A stretch of DNA of 24,534 nt from an uncultured Bacteroidales bacterium (GTDB lineage: Bacteria; Bacteroidota; Bacteroidia; Bacteroidales; F082): assembly GCA_937926515.1 (NCBI GenBank), contig CALAZZ010000089.1, positions 1 through 24,534 on the forward strand, written 5' to 3'. Position 1 is the first letter of the stretch; each line of letters opens with the position of its first letter. Below, piece after piece: positions 15,111 to 23,116 of this stretch. The notes under the pieces are model-generated. The model ran no database searches, was not told the origin of the DNA, and saw only the letters and a list, made by a program, of their open reading frames with translations. The translations under genes were made by a program, and so were the position numbers.

Positions 15111-16073
15111 TTATTTGATTACTGCACATGTAACAGTTTGATCAACCGGCTTGCCTGATTCATAATTGTAAAAACCTCGATTAGTCAGTTTGCCGAGGTA
15201 ATTTGCCCTTACCAATCTTTTAATAATCGGTGATGGTTTATATTTTTGATCGCCAAACTCTTGATACAGGTTGTCCATAAACTTTAGTATTTTATCCAGG
15301 CCAATTCGATCAGCCATTTCAAATGGGCCAAATAAATGACCTGATGATTCCTTCATGGCAGTATCTATATCTGCGACTGAAGCCACACCTTCCATCAGGA
15401 TGTCGCAGGCTTCGTTGATGGTGGTTACCAGCATGCGTGTAACGATATTGCCCGGTGATTCATTTAGCTTAATTATTCTTTTATTGATCATGCTGGCAAA
15501 ACGTTCAATCATATTGTATGCCTCATCAGAGGAAGCAATACCCCTTACCACTTCAATAACATGAGTTTTGTATATAGGTAGGATAAAATGCATGCCTATT
15601 GCCCGGTCAGGATATTTAAGAACTGATGCCAGGTCAGAAATCATTAATGTGGCCAGGTTGGACGAAATGATCGTGTCGCGTGGCACAACTGATTCCACTT
15701 TACTAAAAATGTCTTTTCTGATTTCGAGGCTGGTTCCCCTTTTGCGAGAGCTAATTGTTTCTATTACGATATCGCAATCAGCCAGATCATTATAATCGGT
15801 GGTGCCTTTAATGCGACTAAGTATTGCACGTTTTTCGCCTGGTGTAAGCCCCCAGTGATTAATCACTTCGTCGAGCTGGTTTTCCAGGTCCTTAAATATT
15901 TCAGCGATGCGTTCTTCTGAAACATCTAGAAAAACTACGTCAATTCCATATTCACTTATGGTCCTGGTAATTTCTTGGCCTACCGAACCACAACCAATCA
16001 ATCCAACTTTTTGGATCATTCCTTTGGGTTGGATACGTTTACCCAGGCTGAAATCAGCCAATGTTTCAATCAT
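15111..16073 (-). CDS. 3-hydroxyacyl-CoA dehydrogenase-like protein between pta and ackA
   Basis: Homologue of NAD-dependent 3-hydroxybutyryl-/3-hydroxyacyl-CoA dehydrogenases. The Rossmann part has GCGSVG (27-32) after a beta strand and D50 to hold the NAD ribose. The C-terminal domain is very like the clostridial enzyme (EGVASVADIDTAMKES, GHLFGPFEMADRIGLD, LYQEFGDQKY, LGKLTNRGFYNY). The catalytic His-Glu pair is kept (H162 in GMHF; E174), but the usual Ser (human S137) is A141, the Asn of HFFNP is L165, and the catalytic-site Asn of PGFIVNR (human N208) is T212, with spacings of 21 and 38 residues exactly conserved. It may thus have a changed substrate or activity. The first ATG overlaps pta by 8 bases; M19 (16019) would match the usual family start. 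Confidence 0.85.
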   Translation of the reverse strand: MIETLADFSLGKRIQPKGMIQKVGLIGCGSVGQEITRTISEYGIDVVFLDVSEERIAEIFKDLENQLDEVINHWGLTPGEKRAILSRIKGTTDYNDLADCDIVIETISSRKRGTSLEIRKDIFSKVESVVPRDTIISSNLATLMISDLASVLKYPDRAIGMHFILPIYKTHVIEVVRGIASSDEAYNMIERFASMINKRIIKLNESPGNIVTRMLVTTINEACDILMEGVASVADIDTAMKESSGHLFGPFEMADRIGLDKILKFMDNLYQEFGDQKYKPSPIIKRLVRANYLGKLTNRGFYNYESGKPVDQTVTCAVIK

Positions 16074-17109
16074 AGTAATTCGAATTTATTAATAAAGTTT
16101 CTGATTTCTTTAATTCTTCAGCTTGACTTGCTGTAATGGCAACCAGGTTGATAATATCTTCCACTGAACATCCACGCGAAAGATCATTTATAGGTGCTGC
16201 CATCCCCTGTAATACTGGACCTATTGCTTGAGCATTGGCAAGTCTTTCAACGAGCTTATAGGCAATGTTTCCAGATTCAAGTGAGGGGAAAACCAGCACA
16301 TTTGCATGTCCTGCTAAGATGGAGCCTGGCGCTTTTTTCAGGCTAATAGCTTCGATGATGGCAGCATCAACCTGCAGTTCTCCATCAATAATCAGTGAAG
16401 GTTTCAATTCACGAGCCTTAATTGTTGCATTCCTTACTTTTTCTGCCTTTTCGTGTGATGCACTGCCTTTGGTAGAAAAACTCAACATCGCTACCCTGGG
16501 CTCAATCCCGACAATCGATTGTGCAGTTTCAGCTGATGCAACAGCAATTTCAGCCAGTTCATCTATATCTGGGTCGGGATTGACTGCACAATCAGCAAAA
16601 ATGAGCATGCCGTTTTCACCAAATTTCTGATCCTGCAGCACCATAATAAAAGCACCAGAAACAGAATGGAATCCAGGGCGCGTTTTAATGATCTGGAAAG
16701 CAGGCCTTAATACATCAGCTGTTGAATTGTTCGCACCGGCAACTTCACCATCAGCAATTCCAGCTTTAATAAGTACGGTGGCCAGATAGAGTGGGTCTTC
16801 AATTAAGCCATAGGCTTTTTCAAAAGTTAAGCCTTTACCGGACCTAAGTTTGTGGAGCATCTGGGCAAGTTCCTCTTTCCTTTCATAACTAAGCGGATCA
16901 ATAATTGTTGCCTGATCAATATGATGGAGGTCCCATAAAGTAGCATTTTTAAATATAACATCACGATTGCCCAAGAGAATCAATTTCGCCAATCTTTCAT
17001 GTAAAATATAATTCGCTGCGCGCAAGGTTCGCTCTTCAGTTGCTTCAGGAAGTACAATAGTGCTGTTAGTTTTTCGGGCTCTTTCCCTTATTTTATTAAT
17101 GAGTTCCAT
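16066..17109 (-). CDS. pta: Phosphate acetyltransferase
   Basis: Interconverts acetyl-CoA and acetyl phosphate, feeding ackA. The 347 residues correspond to the short, single-domain Pta. Visible motifs: TIVLPEATEERTLRAA at the N-terminus, GEVAGANNSTADVLRPAFQI, SGAFIMV, ADCAVNPDPD, LSFSTKGSA, VDAAI, LVFPSLESGNIAYKL, and the catalytic end motif QGMAAPINDLSRGCSVEDI, which holds the Ser-Arg and Asp equivalent to S309, R310 and D316 of the Methanosarcina enzyme. It is the first gene of the three-gene minus-strand operon and has a perfect promoter box 38 bases upstream. Phosphate butyryltransferase is a possible alternative, but the length and motifs favour Pta. Confidence 0.95.
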   Translation of the reverse strand: MELINKIRERARKTNSTIVLPEATEERTLRAANYILHERLAKLILLGNRDVIFKNATLWDLHHIDQATIIDPLSYERKEELAQMLHKLRSGKGLTFEKAYGLIEDPLYLATVLIKAGIADGEVAGANNSTADVLRPAFQIIKTRPGFHSVSGAFIMVLQDQKFGENGMLIFADCAVNPDPDIDELAEIAVASAETAQSIVGIEPRVAMLSFSTKGSASHEKAEKVRNATIKARELKPSLIIDGELQVDAAIIEAISLKKAPGSILAGHANVLVFPSLESGNIAYKLVERLANAQAIGPVLQGMAAPINDLSRGCSVEDIINLVAITASQAEELKKSETLLINSNYYD

Positions 17110-17146
17110 ATAGTTAGCTGGCGTAAAATAAATGTGTTTCGGACTG

Positions 17147-17154
17147 CAAAAGTA
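17147..17154 (-). promoter_or_regulatory. Promoter -7 element for pta operon
   Basis: On the minus strand this is TACTTTTG followed by CAGTCC, a perfect TAnnTTTG element. The start would be near 17140, leaving a leader of about 31 bases. An A-rich tract of about 25 bases precedes it instead of an obvious -33 TTG. Confidence 0.6.
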
Positions 17155-17274
17155 CCTCTTTTTTTCATTTTTTCCATACTACTTGTTAAAGATTTAACAA
17201 TTATTATCTGAATTTAAGTTGTTGTTAAACAATTAGGTAGTGGGTAGCATTATTTTATAATCGTTATAAATTAC

Positions 17275-17282
17275 TACTTTTG
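17275..17282 (+). promoter_or_regulatory. Promoter -7 element for DUF4271-hemD run
   Basis: The plus strand carries TACTTTTG, the same eight bases used by the divergent pta promoter. The predicted start is near 17289, 34 bases before the ATG. No TTG is found at the expected -33 position. The stretch between the two boxes (17155-17274) is very AT-rich and holds inverted pieces such as TTGTTAAA/TTTAACAA. Confidence 0.55.
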
Positions 17283-17322
17283 TCAGTTCCTTTTAGTAAA
17301 CATTAGCAGGGCTGCCTTTTCA

Positions 17323-18177
17323 ATGTATGATATAACTGACCTTGTGGTGATTCAAAGCAATTCCTTGATCGGTGGTCAATTGGAGTTTAAAGAAGCTATA
17401 CAAAGGTATCAACAGACCTATATGGAGCTTACCGGCACATTGTTTCAACTCAAGGATAATTTCGTTACTCATTTTGGGAAATCACTAATGGAACCAATAG
17501 AGCGTTCTGTCCAGGAAGGGTCAACAACATGGATTTCAGTTATATTGCTGTTTACTTTACTTCTGCTGGTTGTATCCCGGCAATTATATCCGAGAAAGTT
17601 TTCGCAAAGCCTTTTGGCCCTTACAGGAAATAATCATGTCAATCAGCTGCAACGTGAATGGTATCCTGCCAGCCATCCGCTTGGTTTGCTCTATTTGATT
17701 GCCTATGCAATTTTGTTTGCCTTATATATTTTTGTGTTTGTTAATTTTCTGAGTCAGGCTGAGGCAGAAGAGTCAGGGGAATTCCAATTTTACTTTCTTA
17801 TTCTGCTCATAGTTTTTATCGTATTATCATTTAAGCTTTTGGTGGTACAGCTTCTGTCGTATCTGTTCAACTCAAAGCATCTGACACGGAATTATCTTAC
17901 TGGTCATGCATCATTTATGCTGCTTGGCGCATTGATTTTACTACCCCTATTGCTCATACTCATTTTTAATGCTCACCCATTATTATTTATGCTCACTCTT
18001 ATCATCTTGATTAGTTTTATGATATACAGACTGGTAAGGAGTTTTTTTATAGGCTGGGCTGAAGGTCAGTTCGCTTTGTTTTATTTATTTTTATATCTTT
18101 GCGCCCTTGAAATTGTACCCTTGCTGTGGTTGATTAAAACTGTAATGCTTATTGGAACGGGTTCATTTATCATTTGA
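17323..18177 (+). CDS. DUF4271 family membrane protein
   Basis: A Bacteroidota-specific integral membrane protein of unknown function, 284 residues. The N-terminal 65 residues are polar, followed by about six hydrophobic helices starting with WISVILLFTLLLLVV near residue 68. Typical for the family are the segments LYPRKFSQSLLALTGNN, QREWYPASHPLGLL, FKLLVVQLLSYLFN and the C-terminal LYLCALEIVPLLWLIK. In Bacteroidota it commonly precedes uroporphyrinogen-III synthase, as here, which hints at a link to haem synthesis or simple co-transcription. ATG 17323 is the first after the promoter box. Confidence 0.88.
   Translation: MYDITDLVVIQSNSLIGGQLEFKEAIQRYQQTYMELTGTLFQLKDNFVTHFGKSLMEPIERSVQEGSTTWISVILLFTLLLLVVSRQLYPRKFSQSLLALTGNNHVNQLQREWYPASHPLGLLYLIAYAILFALYIFVFVNFLSQAEAEESGEFQFYFLILLIVFIVLSFKLLVVQLLSYLFNSKHLTRNYLTGHASFMLLGALILLPLLLILIFNAHPLLFMLTLIILISFMIYRLVRSFFIGWAEGQFALFYLFLYLCALEIVPLLWLIKTVMLIGTGSFII
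18094..18101 (+). promoter_or_regulatory. Possible promoter inside the 3' end of the DUF4271 gene
   Basis: TATCTTTG followed by CGCCC is a perfect -7 match in a context typical of Bacteroidota promoters, with a TTTG at 18075-18078 that is somewhat too close to be an ideal -33 element. It would give hemD its own transcript with a leader of about 150 bases. The box lies inside coding sequence (YLCAL), so chance is possible. Confidence 0.4.
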
Positions 18178-18203
18178 TAAACAGGACACTATGTATCATT
18201 AAT

Positions 18204-18230
18204 AACAAACTCAGCCTTTGTGGGTTTGTT
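18204..18230 (+). other. Hairpin between DUF4271 and hemD
   Basis: AACAAACTCA (18204-18213) pairs with TGGGTTTGTT (18221-18230) over 10 bp with one G-U, around a 7-base loop. No U-run follows, so it is more likely an mRNA processing or stability element than a terminator. It lies 12 bases before the first ATG candidate of hemD. Confidence 0.4.
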
Positions 18231-18259
18231 CTCACGGCAAGATGAAAATTATAATACGG

Positions 18260-19021
18260 ATGAAAATCAAGAAAATACTTGTTTCACAACCAGAGCCGGT
18301 CGATTTTGAAAAATCACCCTACAGCGATCTTGCAAAGAAGTATAATCTTTCTATTGATTTTCAAAAGTTTATCAAAATAGAAGGAGTCTCAGCAAGAGAC
18401 TTTCGCCAAGAAAGGATTGCCTTGGGTGATTTCACTGCGATTATACTTACCAGCCGCAATGGAGTTGATCATTTTTTTCGTATTGCCAAGGAAATGCGCT
18501 TCGAAGTGCCTGATACATTAAAATATTTCTGCATATCTGAATCCACAGCCTTTTATCTGCAGAAATATGTTCATTACCGCAAACGAAAAATTTTTCATGG
18601 AAAACAAACTTTTGCGGAATTATTGGAGATCATTAAGAAGCATAAAGAGGAAAAATACTTGCTTCCTTGTTCCGATATTCATAAGGCAAGCATGATAAAA
18701 ATGCTTGATGATTCGAAGGTTAATTACCGCAAAGCGATTCTCTACCGAACTGTGGGAAGTAATTTAGCTGGGGTCAATATTGAAGATTATGATATGCTTG
18801 TATTCTTCAGCCCGGCTGGTATTAAGTCACTTGTAATGAATTTCCCTGACTATAAGCAGAACAATACCTTATTTGGTGCTTTTGGTCCAGCCACGGCACA
18901 GGCAGTTGCCGAGGCCGGTTTCAAGCTGCATGTAAATGCACCCACCAAAACCAGCCCCTCCATGACCATGGCAATAGAGGAATACATTGAAGAGGAGATT
19001 AAGAAAGCACGAAAAAAGTAG
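18260..19021 (+). CDS. hemD: Uroporphyrinogen-III synthase
   Basis: Closes hydroxymethylbilane into uroporphyrinogen III in haem, sirohaem and cobalamin synthesis. From ATG 18260 it has 253 residues, the usual length. The sequence is divergent, as is normal for HemD, but the fold's landmarks are visible: KKILVSQPEP start, IILTSRNGVDHFF, a second-domain strand YLLPCSD, AILYRTV, MLVFFSPAGIKSL, and GPATAQAVAEAGF near the C-terminus. Two upstream in-frame starts (TTG 18218, inside a hairpin, and ATG 18242) are less likely because family members start right before KKILVSQP. The neighbours DUF4271 and rnpA match its usual Bacteroidota context. Confidence 0.88.
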   Translation: MKIKKILVSQPEPVDFEKSPYSDLAKKYNLSIDFQKFIKIEGVSARDFRQERIALGDFTAIILTSRNGVDHFFRIAKEMRFEVPDTLKYFCISESTAFYLQKYVHYRKRKIFHGKQTFAELLEIIKKHKEEKYLLPCSDIHKASMIKMLDDSKVNYRKAILYRTVGSNLAGVNIEDYDMLVFFSPAGIKSLVMNFPDYKQNNTLFGAFGPATAQAVAEAGFKLHVNAPTKTSPSMTMAIEEYIEEEIKKARKK

Positions 19022-19062
19022 CTTTTCAAGTTTCTTTGCTATTCCTACCTGATCGAATAGTC

Positions 19063-19070
19063 TATCTTTG
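19063..19070 (+). promoter_or_regulatory. Candidate promoter -7 element just before rnpA
   Basis: TATCTTTG followed by TACA is a perfect TAnnTTTG match. The ATG of rnpA begins only 8 bases later, so a transcript starting here would be leaderless or nearly so. Confidence 0.45.
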
Positions 19071-19078
19071 TACAGATT

Positions 19079-19486
19079 ATGATAATTCTTTCTAAGGCAT
19101 TGGCAGATCAGTCATTTCAACGGGAACAACGACTGCGTTCACCACGTGATATTCAGGCATTATTTGAATCCCAGCAGATGTTTTACCAATATCCCTTTAA
19201 AATTGTGTATTGTACCTTGCGTAGCAATACTAGTTCATTACGGATATTGATCAGTGTACCAAAAAGAGCTTTTAAGAAAGCTGTTGACCGCAATAGAATT
19301 AAGCGACTGATACGCGAGGCTTGGAGACGAAACCAAAGTCAACTGCTTGAGATCGTTTCCCAAAAAGGAATAGGTTTGGATATAGGCCTGATTTATACAG
19401 CAAAAATTATCCATAACTACAAAGAGATAGAAGATAAAATAATTCTAATCACAAAACGTTTAATCAAAGTTAATGAGGATTGTTAA
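19079..19486 (+). CDS. rnpA: Ribonuclease P protein component
   Basis: Protein subunit of RNase P, which with the RNA subunit trims the 5' leader from pre-tRNA. The 135-residue basic protein carries the family hallmark DRNRIKRLIREAWR, with ILISVPKRAFKKAV before it and a C-terminal IGLIYTAK strand. The N-terminus QREQRLRSPRDIQALFES replaces the usual KKxRLxxxxDFxxVF motif. Start ATG 19079 is the only one close to the domain. The last codons overlap yidD by 14 bases. In many bacteria rnpA sits beside rpmH and yidC; here it is in the hemD-yidD-S41 group usual for Bacteroidota. Confidence 0.94.
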   Translation: MIILSKALADQSFQREQRLRSPRDIQALFESQQMFYQYPFKIVYCTLRSNTSSLRILISVPKRAFKKAVDRNRIKRLIREAWRRNQSQLLEIVSQKGIGLDIGLIYTAKIIHNYKEIEDKIILITKRLIKVNEDC

Positions 19487-19703
19487 ACAGCTTCCTGCAA
19501 GGTTTTTAATTTTATTGATCAGGATATACCAGTACACTTTATCACCTTATTTAGGACGATCCTGTCGTTTTGAGCCAACATGTTCAGCTTATGGTGTTGA
19601 AGCCATCAAGAAACACGGGGCAATTAAAGGCGGATGGCTTACACTTAAACGCCTGGCATCCTGTCATCCCTGGGGGGGAAGTGGCTATGATCCAGTACCA
19701 TAA
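19473..19703 (+). CDS. yidD: Membrane protein insertion efficiency factor YidD
   Basis: Small membrane-associated protein that helps YidC-dependent insertion of inner-membrane proteins. At 76 residues it shows the full family signature: RIYQYTLSPYLGRSCRFEPT, CSAYGVEAIKKHG, GGWLTLKRLASCHPWGGSGYDPVP, with three conserved cysteines. An amphipathic helix (PARFLILLIRIYQ) begins the protein. It overlaps the rnpA 3' end by 14 bases in another frame, so the two are likely translationally coupled. Confidence 0.95.
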   Translation: MRIVKQLPARFLILLIRIYQYTLSPYLGRSCRFEPTCSAYGVEAIKKHGAIKGGWLTLKRLASCHPWGGSGYDPVP

Positions 19704-19718
19704 ACACCGTAAACTCGT

Positions 19719-21377
19719 ATGAAAAATTCATTCAGATCAATCATTATTGTTTTGGTTTTCTACTTCACAGGAATAGTGGGTGCCATATCACAGAGCCATA
19801 ATAACTTTGAGATTTCCAAAAGTCTTGATATCTACGCCACAGTGCTCCGCGAACTAAACTTGAATTATGTGGATGACATAAGGGCAGGCGAACTGAACCA
19901 GATTGCCATAGATGCCATGCTAAATTCCCTGGATCCTTATACTGTTTTTGTGCCGGAATCGCAGATAGAGGATTTTCAACTGATGACTACCGGGGAGTAT
20001 GGCGGAATCGGTTCGCTCATTCAGCAGATTGGTGAACACATATACATCTCAGAGCCATACGAAGGATTTCCTGCGCACAAAGCCGGACTGAAGGCCGGAG
20101 ACCGTATCCTTGAGGTGAATGGTTTGGACACTAAAGGTAAAACATCCTCTGAAATCAGCGAATTATTGAAAGGACAACCTGGAACCTCAATTCAAATGCT
20201 CATCGAAAGGGAAGGAGAGCCCGAACCTGTAAACGCAGAACTAATTCGAGAGCGGATCAAAATAGACAATATACCTTACCAAACTGTATTTGATAATGAT
20301 ATAGGCTATATTCGGCTTACCGGTTTCACGCAGAAAGCTGCCGCCGAAGTAAAGAAAGTCTTTCTTGATATGAAAAATGAAAAGCCTGAACTCAAAGGCT
20401 TAATTCTGGACCTGCGAGGTAATGGTGGCGGATTGTTAAATGAAGCGGTTGATATCACCAATTTATTTGTGGATCGGGCTGAAGTGGTGGTAACTACCAA
20501 GGGAAAAGCCATGGATCGTACTGTTGTACATCGCACACGCCATCCTATTACAGATGCTGACATACCTCTGGCTGTCCTGGTAAACGAGAACAGTGCTTCT
20601 GCCAGTGAGATTGTGGCTGGTGCCTTGCAGGATTATGATAGGGCGGTCATTATAGGACAGCGAACTTTTGGTAAAGGATTGGTTCAAAATGTGTTGCCTC
20701 TTACATATAATACACAGATGAAAGTTACTGTGGCTCAATATTATATACCAAGTGGTAGAGGTATCCAGGCCATTGATTATAAGCACCGGAATATTAATGG
20801 AGGCAAGATACCTGATTCATTGATTTCAAGTTTTCGGACACGCAATAACCGGGTTGTTTACGATGGAGGCGGTATATTACCTGATATTGAAATTGAGAAA
20901 CGTGAATTTAGTCAGGTGAGTGCAAACCTATACGGCAAGAATATGATTTTTCATTTTGCAAACCATTATGCCCGACTGCATGATTCGATTGAGGAGCCCG
21001 AGAATTTCAAAATTACGGATGAGGTTTTTGATGATTTCAAACGGTTTACAGCTGAAAAAGGATTTGATTATATTACCGAGAGTGAAGATGCGATCAACAG
21101 ACTAAGAAGTATTGCGGAAGAAGAGACATACCTTAAAGCCATTGAGCCGCAGATTATGCTGCTCGAGGATAGGCTTAAAGAATATAAAGCCAACGACTTT
21201 GAAAAATATCGCAACGAAATAGAAGAAATGTTGCTGGTTGAAATCGTCTCCCGCTATTATTTTCAGAAAGGTAAGATCATAGCTTCACTGAGAAATGATC
21301 ATGAATTAGAGAAGGCCTTTGAGGTGCTTATTGATGCCGGACAATATCAGGATCTTCTTAGCAAGACTACACACTAA
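19719..21377 (+). CDS. S41 family carboxy-terminal processing protease (CtpA-like)
   Basis: Periplasmic serine protease that trims proteins at the C-terminus. A signal peptide (SIIIVLVFYFTGIVGAIS) leads into a helical region, then a PDZ domain (about 85-165, with EYGGIGSLI, AGLKAGDRILEVNG), and the S41 core with GLILDLRGNGGG. The catalytic residues can be placed: S294 in NSASASEI, K319 in RTFGKG exactly 25 residues later, and Q323 four further on, the same spacing as Bacillus CtpB. A C-terminal helical domain (about 400-552) makes the protein longer (552) than minimal CtpA. It begins 15 bases after yidD, same strand, so it is likely in the operon. Confidence 0.95.
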   Translation: MKNSFRSIIIVLVFYFTGIVGAISQSHNNFEISKSLDIYATVLRELNLNYVDDIRAGELNQIAIDAMLNSLDPYTVFVPESQIEDFQLMTTGEYGGIGSLIQQIGEHIYISEPYEGFPAHKAGLKAGDRILEVNGLDTKGKTSSEISELLKGQPGTSIQMLIEREGEPEPVNAELIRERIKIDNIPYQTVFDNDIGYIRLTGFTQKAAAEVKKVFLDMKNEKPELKGLILDLRGNGGGLLNEAVDITNLFVDRAEVVVTTKGKAMDRTVVHRTRHPITDADIPLAVLVNENSASASEIVAGALQDYDRAVIIGQRTFGKGLVQNVLPLTYNTQMKVTVAQYYIPSGRGIQAIDYKHRNINGGKIPDSLISSFRTRNNRVVYDGGGILPDIEIEKREFSQVSANLYGKNMIFHFANHYARLHDSIEEPENFKITDEVFDDFKRFTAEKGFDYITESEDAINRLRSIAEEETYLKAIEPQIMLLEDRLKEYKANDFEKYRNEIEEMLLVEIVSRYYFQKGKIIASLRNDHELEKAFEVLIDAGQYQDLLSKTTH

Positions 21378-21394
21378 CCATTATTTCCAGGCAC

Positions 21395-23086
21395 ATGTAT
21401 ATCTTTACCAAGCAGTTTCATTCGCAAGCATATTTTATCACTCTTATTTTGCTTGCCATGAGCATACCGTTGTCACGTTTTACGATGAGCGTTTTTCAAT
21501 TTACATTGCTTGGTTTGTGGATTTGGTCGGGTTTTTCATTTGAGGTGGTATTCAGAATCTTTCGTAGAGTTGGAGTGATTAAGGGTTTATGGTATTTTTT
21601 GACATACATGTTACGGCTGACCAGGGCCAATTTTGTTGATAAATTCGAGCTTTTTTTTCGAAACCGTGTTGCTGTAATTGTCGCTTCAATATTCTTGATC
21701 CATATAATTGGTCTATTGCATACAGTTGATTTTCAGTATGCCATGAAGGATTTACGCACTAAACTGCCGCTATTACTTCTTCCTGTTGTTTTTGTTTCCA
21801 TGGAAAAACTTACAGTTAAACGTATTAAGATATTATTGTTGTGCTATGTACTGGCAGTCTTTATTGGCTCTATGTTCAGCCTTGCTGCATACCTTCGTCA
21901 GGATTATTTAGATATCCGTAGTATTTCTCTATTCATTAGCCCTGTTAGGTTTAGTTTGAATATTGTGTTCTCCTTTTTTATACTTGCCTGGTATGTCTTT
22001 AAGGACCATGATATGAAATTTGTATTACGTATTCCGTTGGCGCTGGTGATGGTATGGTTTATTGTTTTCCTGGTCATTTTGGAATCAATCATAGGCATGC
22101 TTGGTATTTTGATTATTACGATAGGGATTCTACTTTATTATGTGTTAACGATCAAATACCTTGCACTCAGGTTAGCGCTGGTAATATTATTGATTGGTCT
22201 GCCAATAATAAGCTTTATTTATGTACGGTCTATCGTTCTGGAACTTGCAACCCCACCAAAAGTTGACTTCGCAAGCTTACCGACACACACTGAGCTTGGT
22301 AATCCTTACCGGCATGATACTGTGAACTTTGGGGTTGAAGATGGGCGATATATCGGACTGTATTTGGCCGAAGATGAATTAAAAGAAGCATGGAATAAAC
22401 GAAGTAACATTGATTTTATGGCAAAGGATAAAGCAGATCAGCTCATTCAATATACCATTATACGTTATTTAAACTCATTGGATTTGCCTAAAGATGCAAG
22501 TGGAGTAGAATCGTTGACGGATCAAGATATCAGATTGATAGAGATGGGTGTTGCTAATAGTAATTATATGAACACTCCAAGTATACGCATCAGAATATCA
22601 AAAATATTGATGGGTTATTGGCAATATATTAATGGAAATGACCCCAGTGGCAGTTCCATTATGCAGCGTATTGAACACCTAAAGGCATCGGTCATCATCA
22701 TCAAGAACAACTTTTGGCTTGGAGTGGGCACAGGTGACTTGCCAATGATTTTTGAAGAAACATATGAGCAAATGCAATCACCACTTGAAAAGCAGTGGCA
22801 GTGGCGATCACACAATCAATATTTATCTGTTTTCATTGCTTTTGGTGTTTTTGGATTCTTATGGTTTCTATTCACTTTGATCTATCCATTTTTTGTCCTA
22901 CAGAAGTACAGGAATTATTTTTATTGTGTATTTCTTGGATTGATGCTCCTTTCAATGTTCAGCGAGGACACCATCGAGTCGCAGGATGGAGTCACCTTAT
23001 TTGCTTACTTTAACTCATTATTCCTGTTTGCAGTAAAGAGTAGAAAAGAATCGGCTAAAACCACCGCAAGCAAGGTCTTTGATTAA
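21395..23086 (+). CDS. O-antigen ligase / polymerase-like membrane protein (Wzy/WaaL family)
   Basis: A 563-residue polytopic membrane protein with about ten or more helices. The C-terminal half has the Wzy_C/WaaL marks: FWLGVGTGDLPMIFEETYEQM and RSHNQYLSVFIAFGVFGF, where the His-Asn of the large periplasmic loop is the conserved functional region. An unusually long polar segment (about residues 285-410) precedes it. Such proteins either attach O-antigen to lipid A-core or polymerise polysaccharide; which one cannot be told here, as no sugar-transferase neighbours are present. Twelve-plus charged residues after the first helices fit an inner-membrane protein. It starts 17 bases after the protease gene. 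Confidence 0.85.
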   Translation: MYIFTKQFHSQAYFITLILLAMSIPLSRFTMSVFQFTLLGLWIWSGFSFEVVFRIFRRVGVIKGLWYFLTYMLRLTRANFVDKFELFFRNRVAVIVASIFLIHIIGLLHTVDFQYAMKDLRTKLPLLLLPVVFVSMEKLTVKRIKILLLCYVLAVFIGSMFSLAAYLRQDYLDIRSISLFISPVRFSLNIVFSFFILAWYVFKDHDMKFVLRIPLALVMVWFIVFLVILESIIGMLGILIITIGILLYYVLTIKYLALRLALVILLIGLPIISFIYVRSIVLELATPPKVDFASLPTHTELGNPYRHDTVNFGVEDGRYIGLYLAEDELKEAWNKRSNIDFMAKDKADQLIQYTIIRYLNSLDLPKDASGVESLTDQDIRLIEMGVANSNYMNTPSIRIRISKILMGYWQYINGNDPSGSSIMQRIEHLKASVIIIKNNFWLGVGTGDLPMIFEETYEQMQSPLEKQWQWRSHNQYLSVFIAFGVFGFLWFLFTLIYPFFVLQKYRNYFYCVFLGLMLLSMFSEDTIESQDGVTLFAYFNSLFLFAVKSRKESAKTTASKVFD

Positions 23087-23089
23087 TTG

Positions 23090-23097
23090 TATATTTG
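23090..23097 (+). promoter_or_regulatory. Promoter -7 element for cytidine deaminase
   Basis: TATATTTG followed by GCTTCCC is a perfect TAnnTTTG element directly behind the stop of the preceding gene. The start would be near 23104, about 13 bases before ATG 23117. This excludes an upstream TTG at 23087 as start on this transcript. Confidence 0.55.
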
Positions 23098-23116
23098 CTT
23101 CCCATTTTTACTTTAT

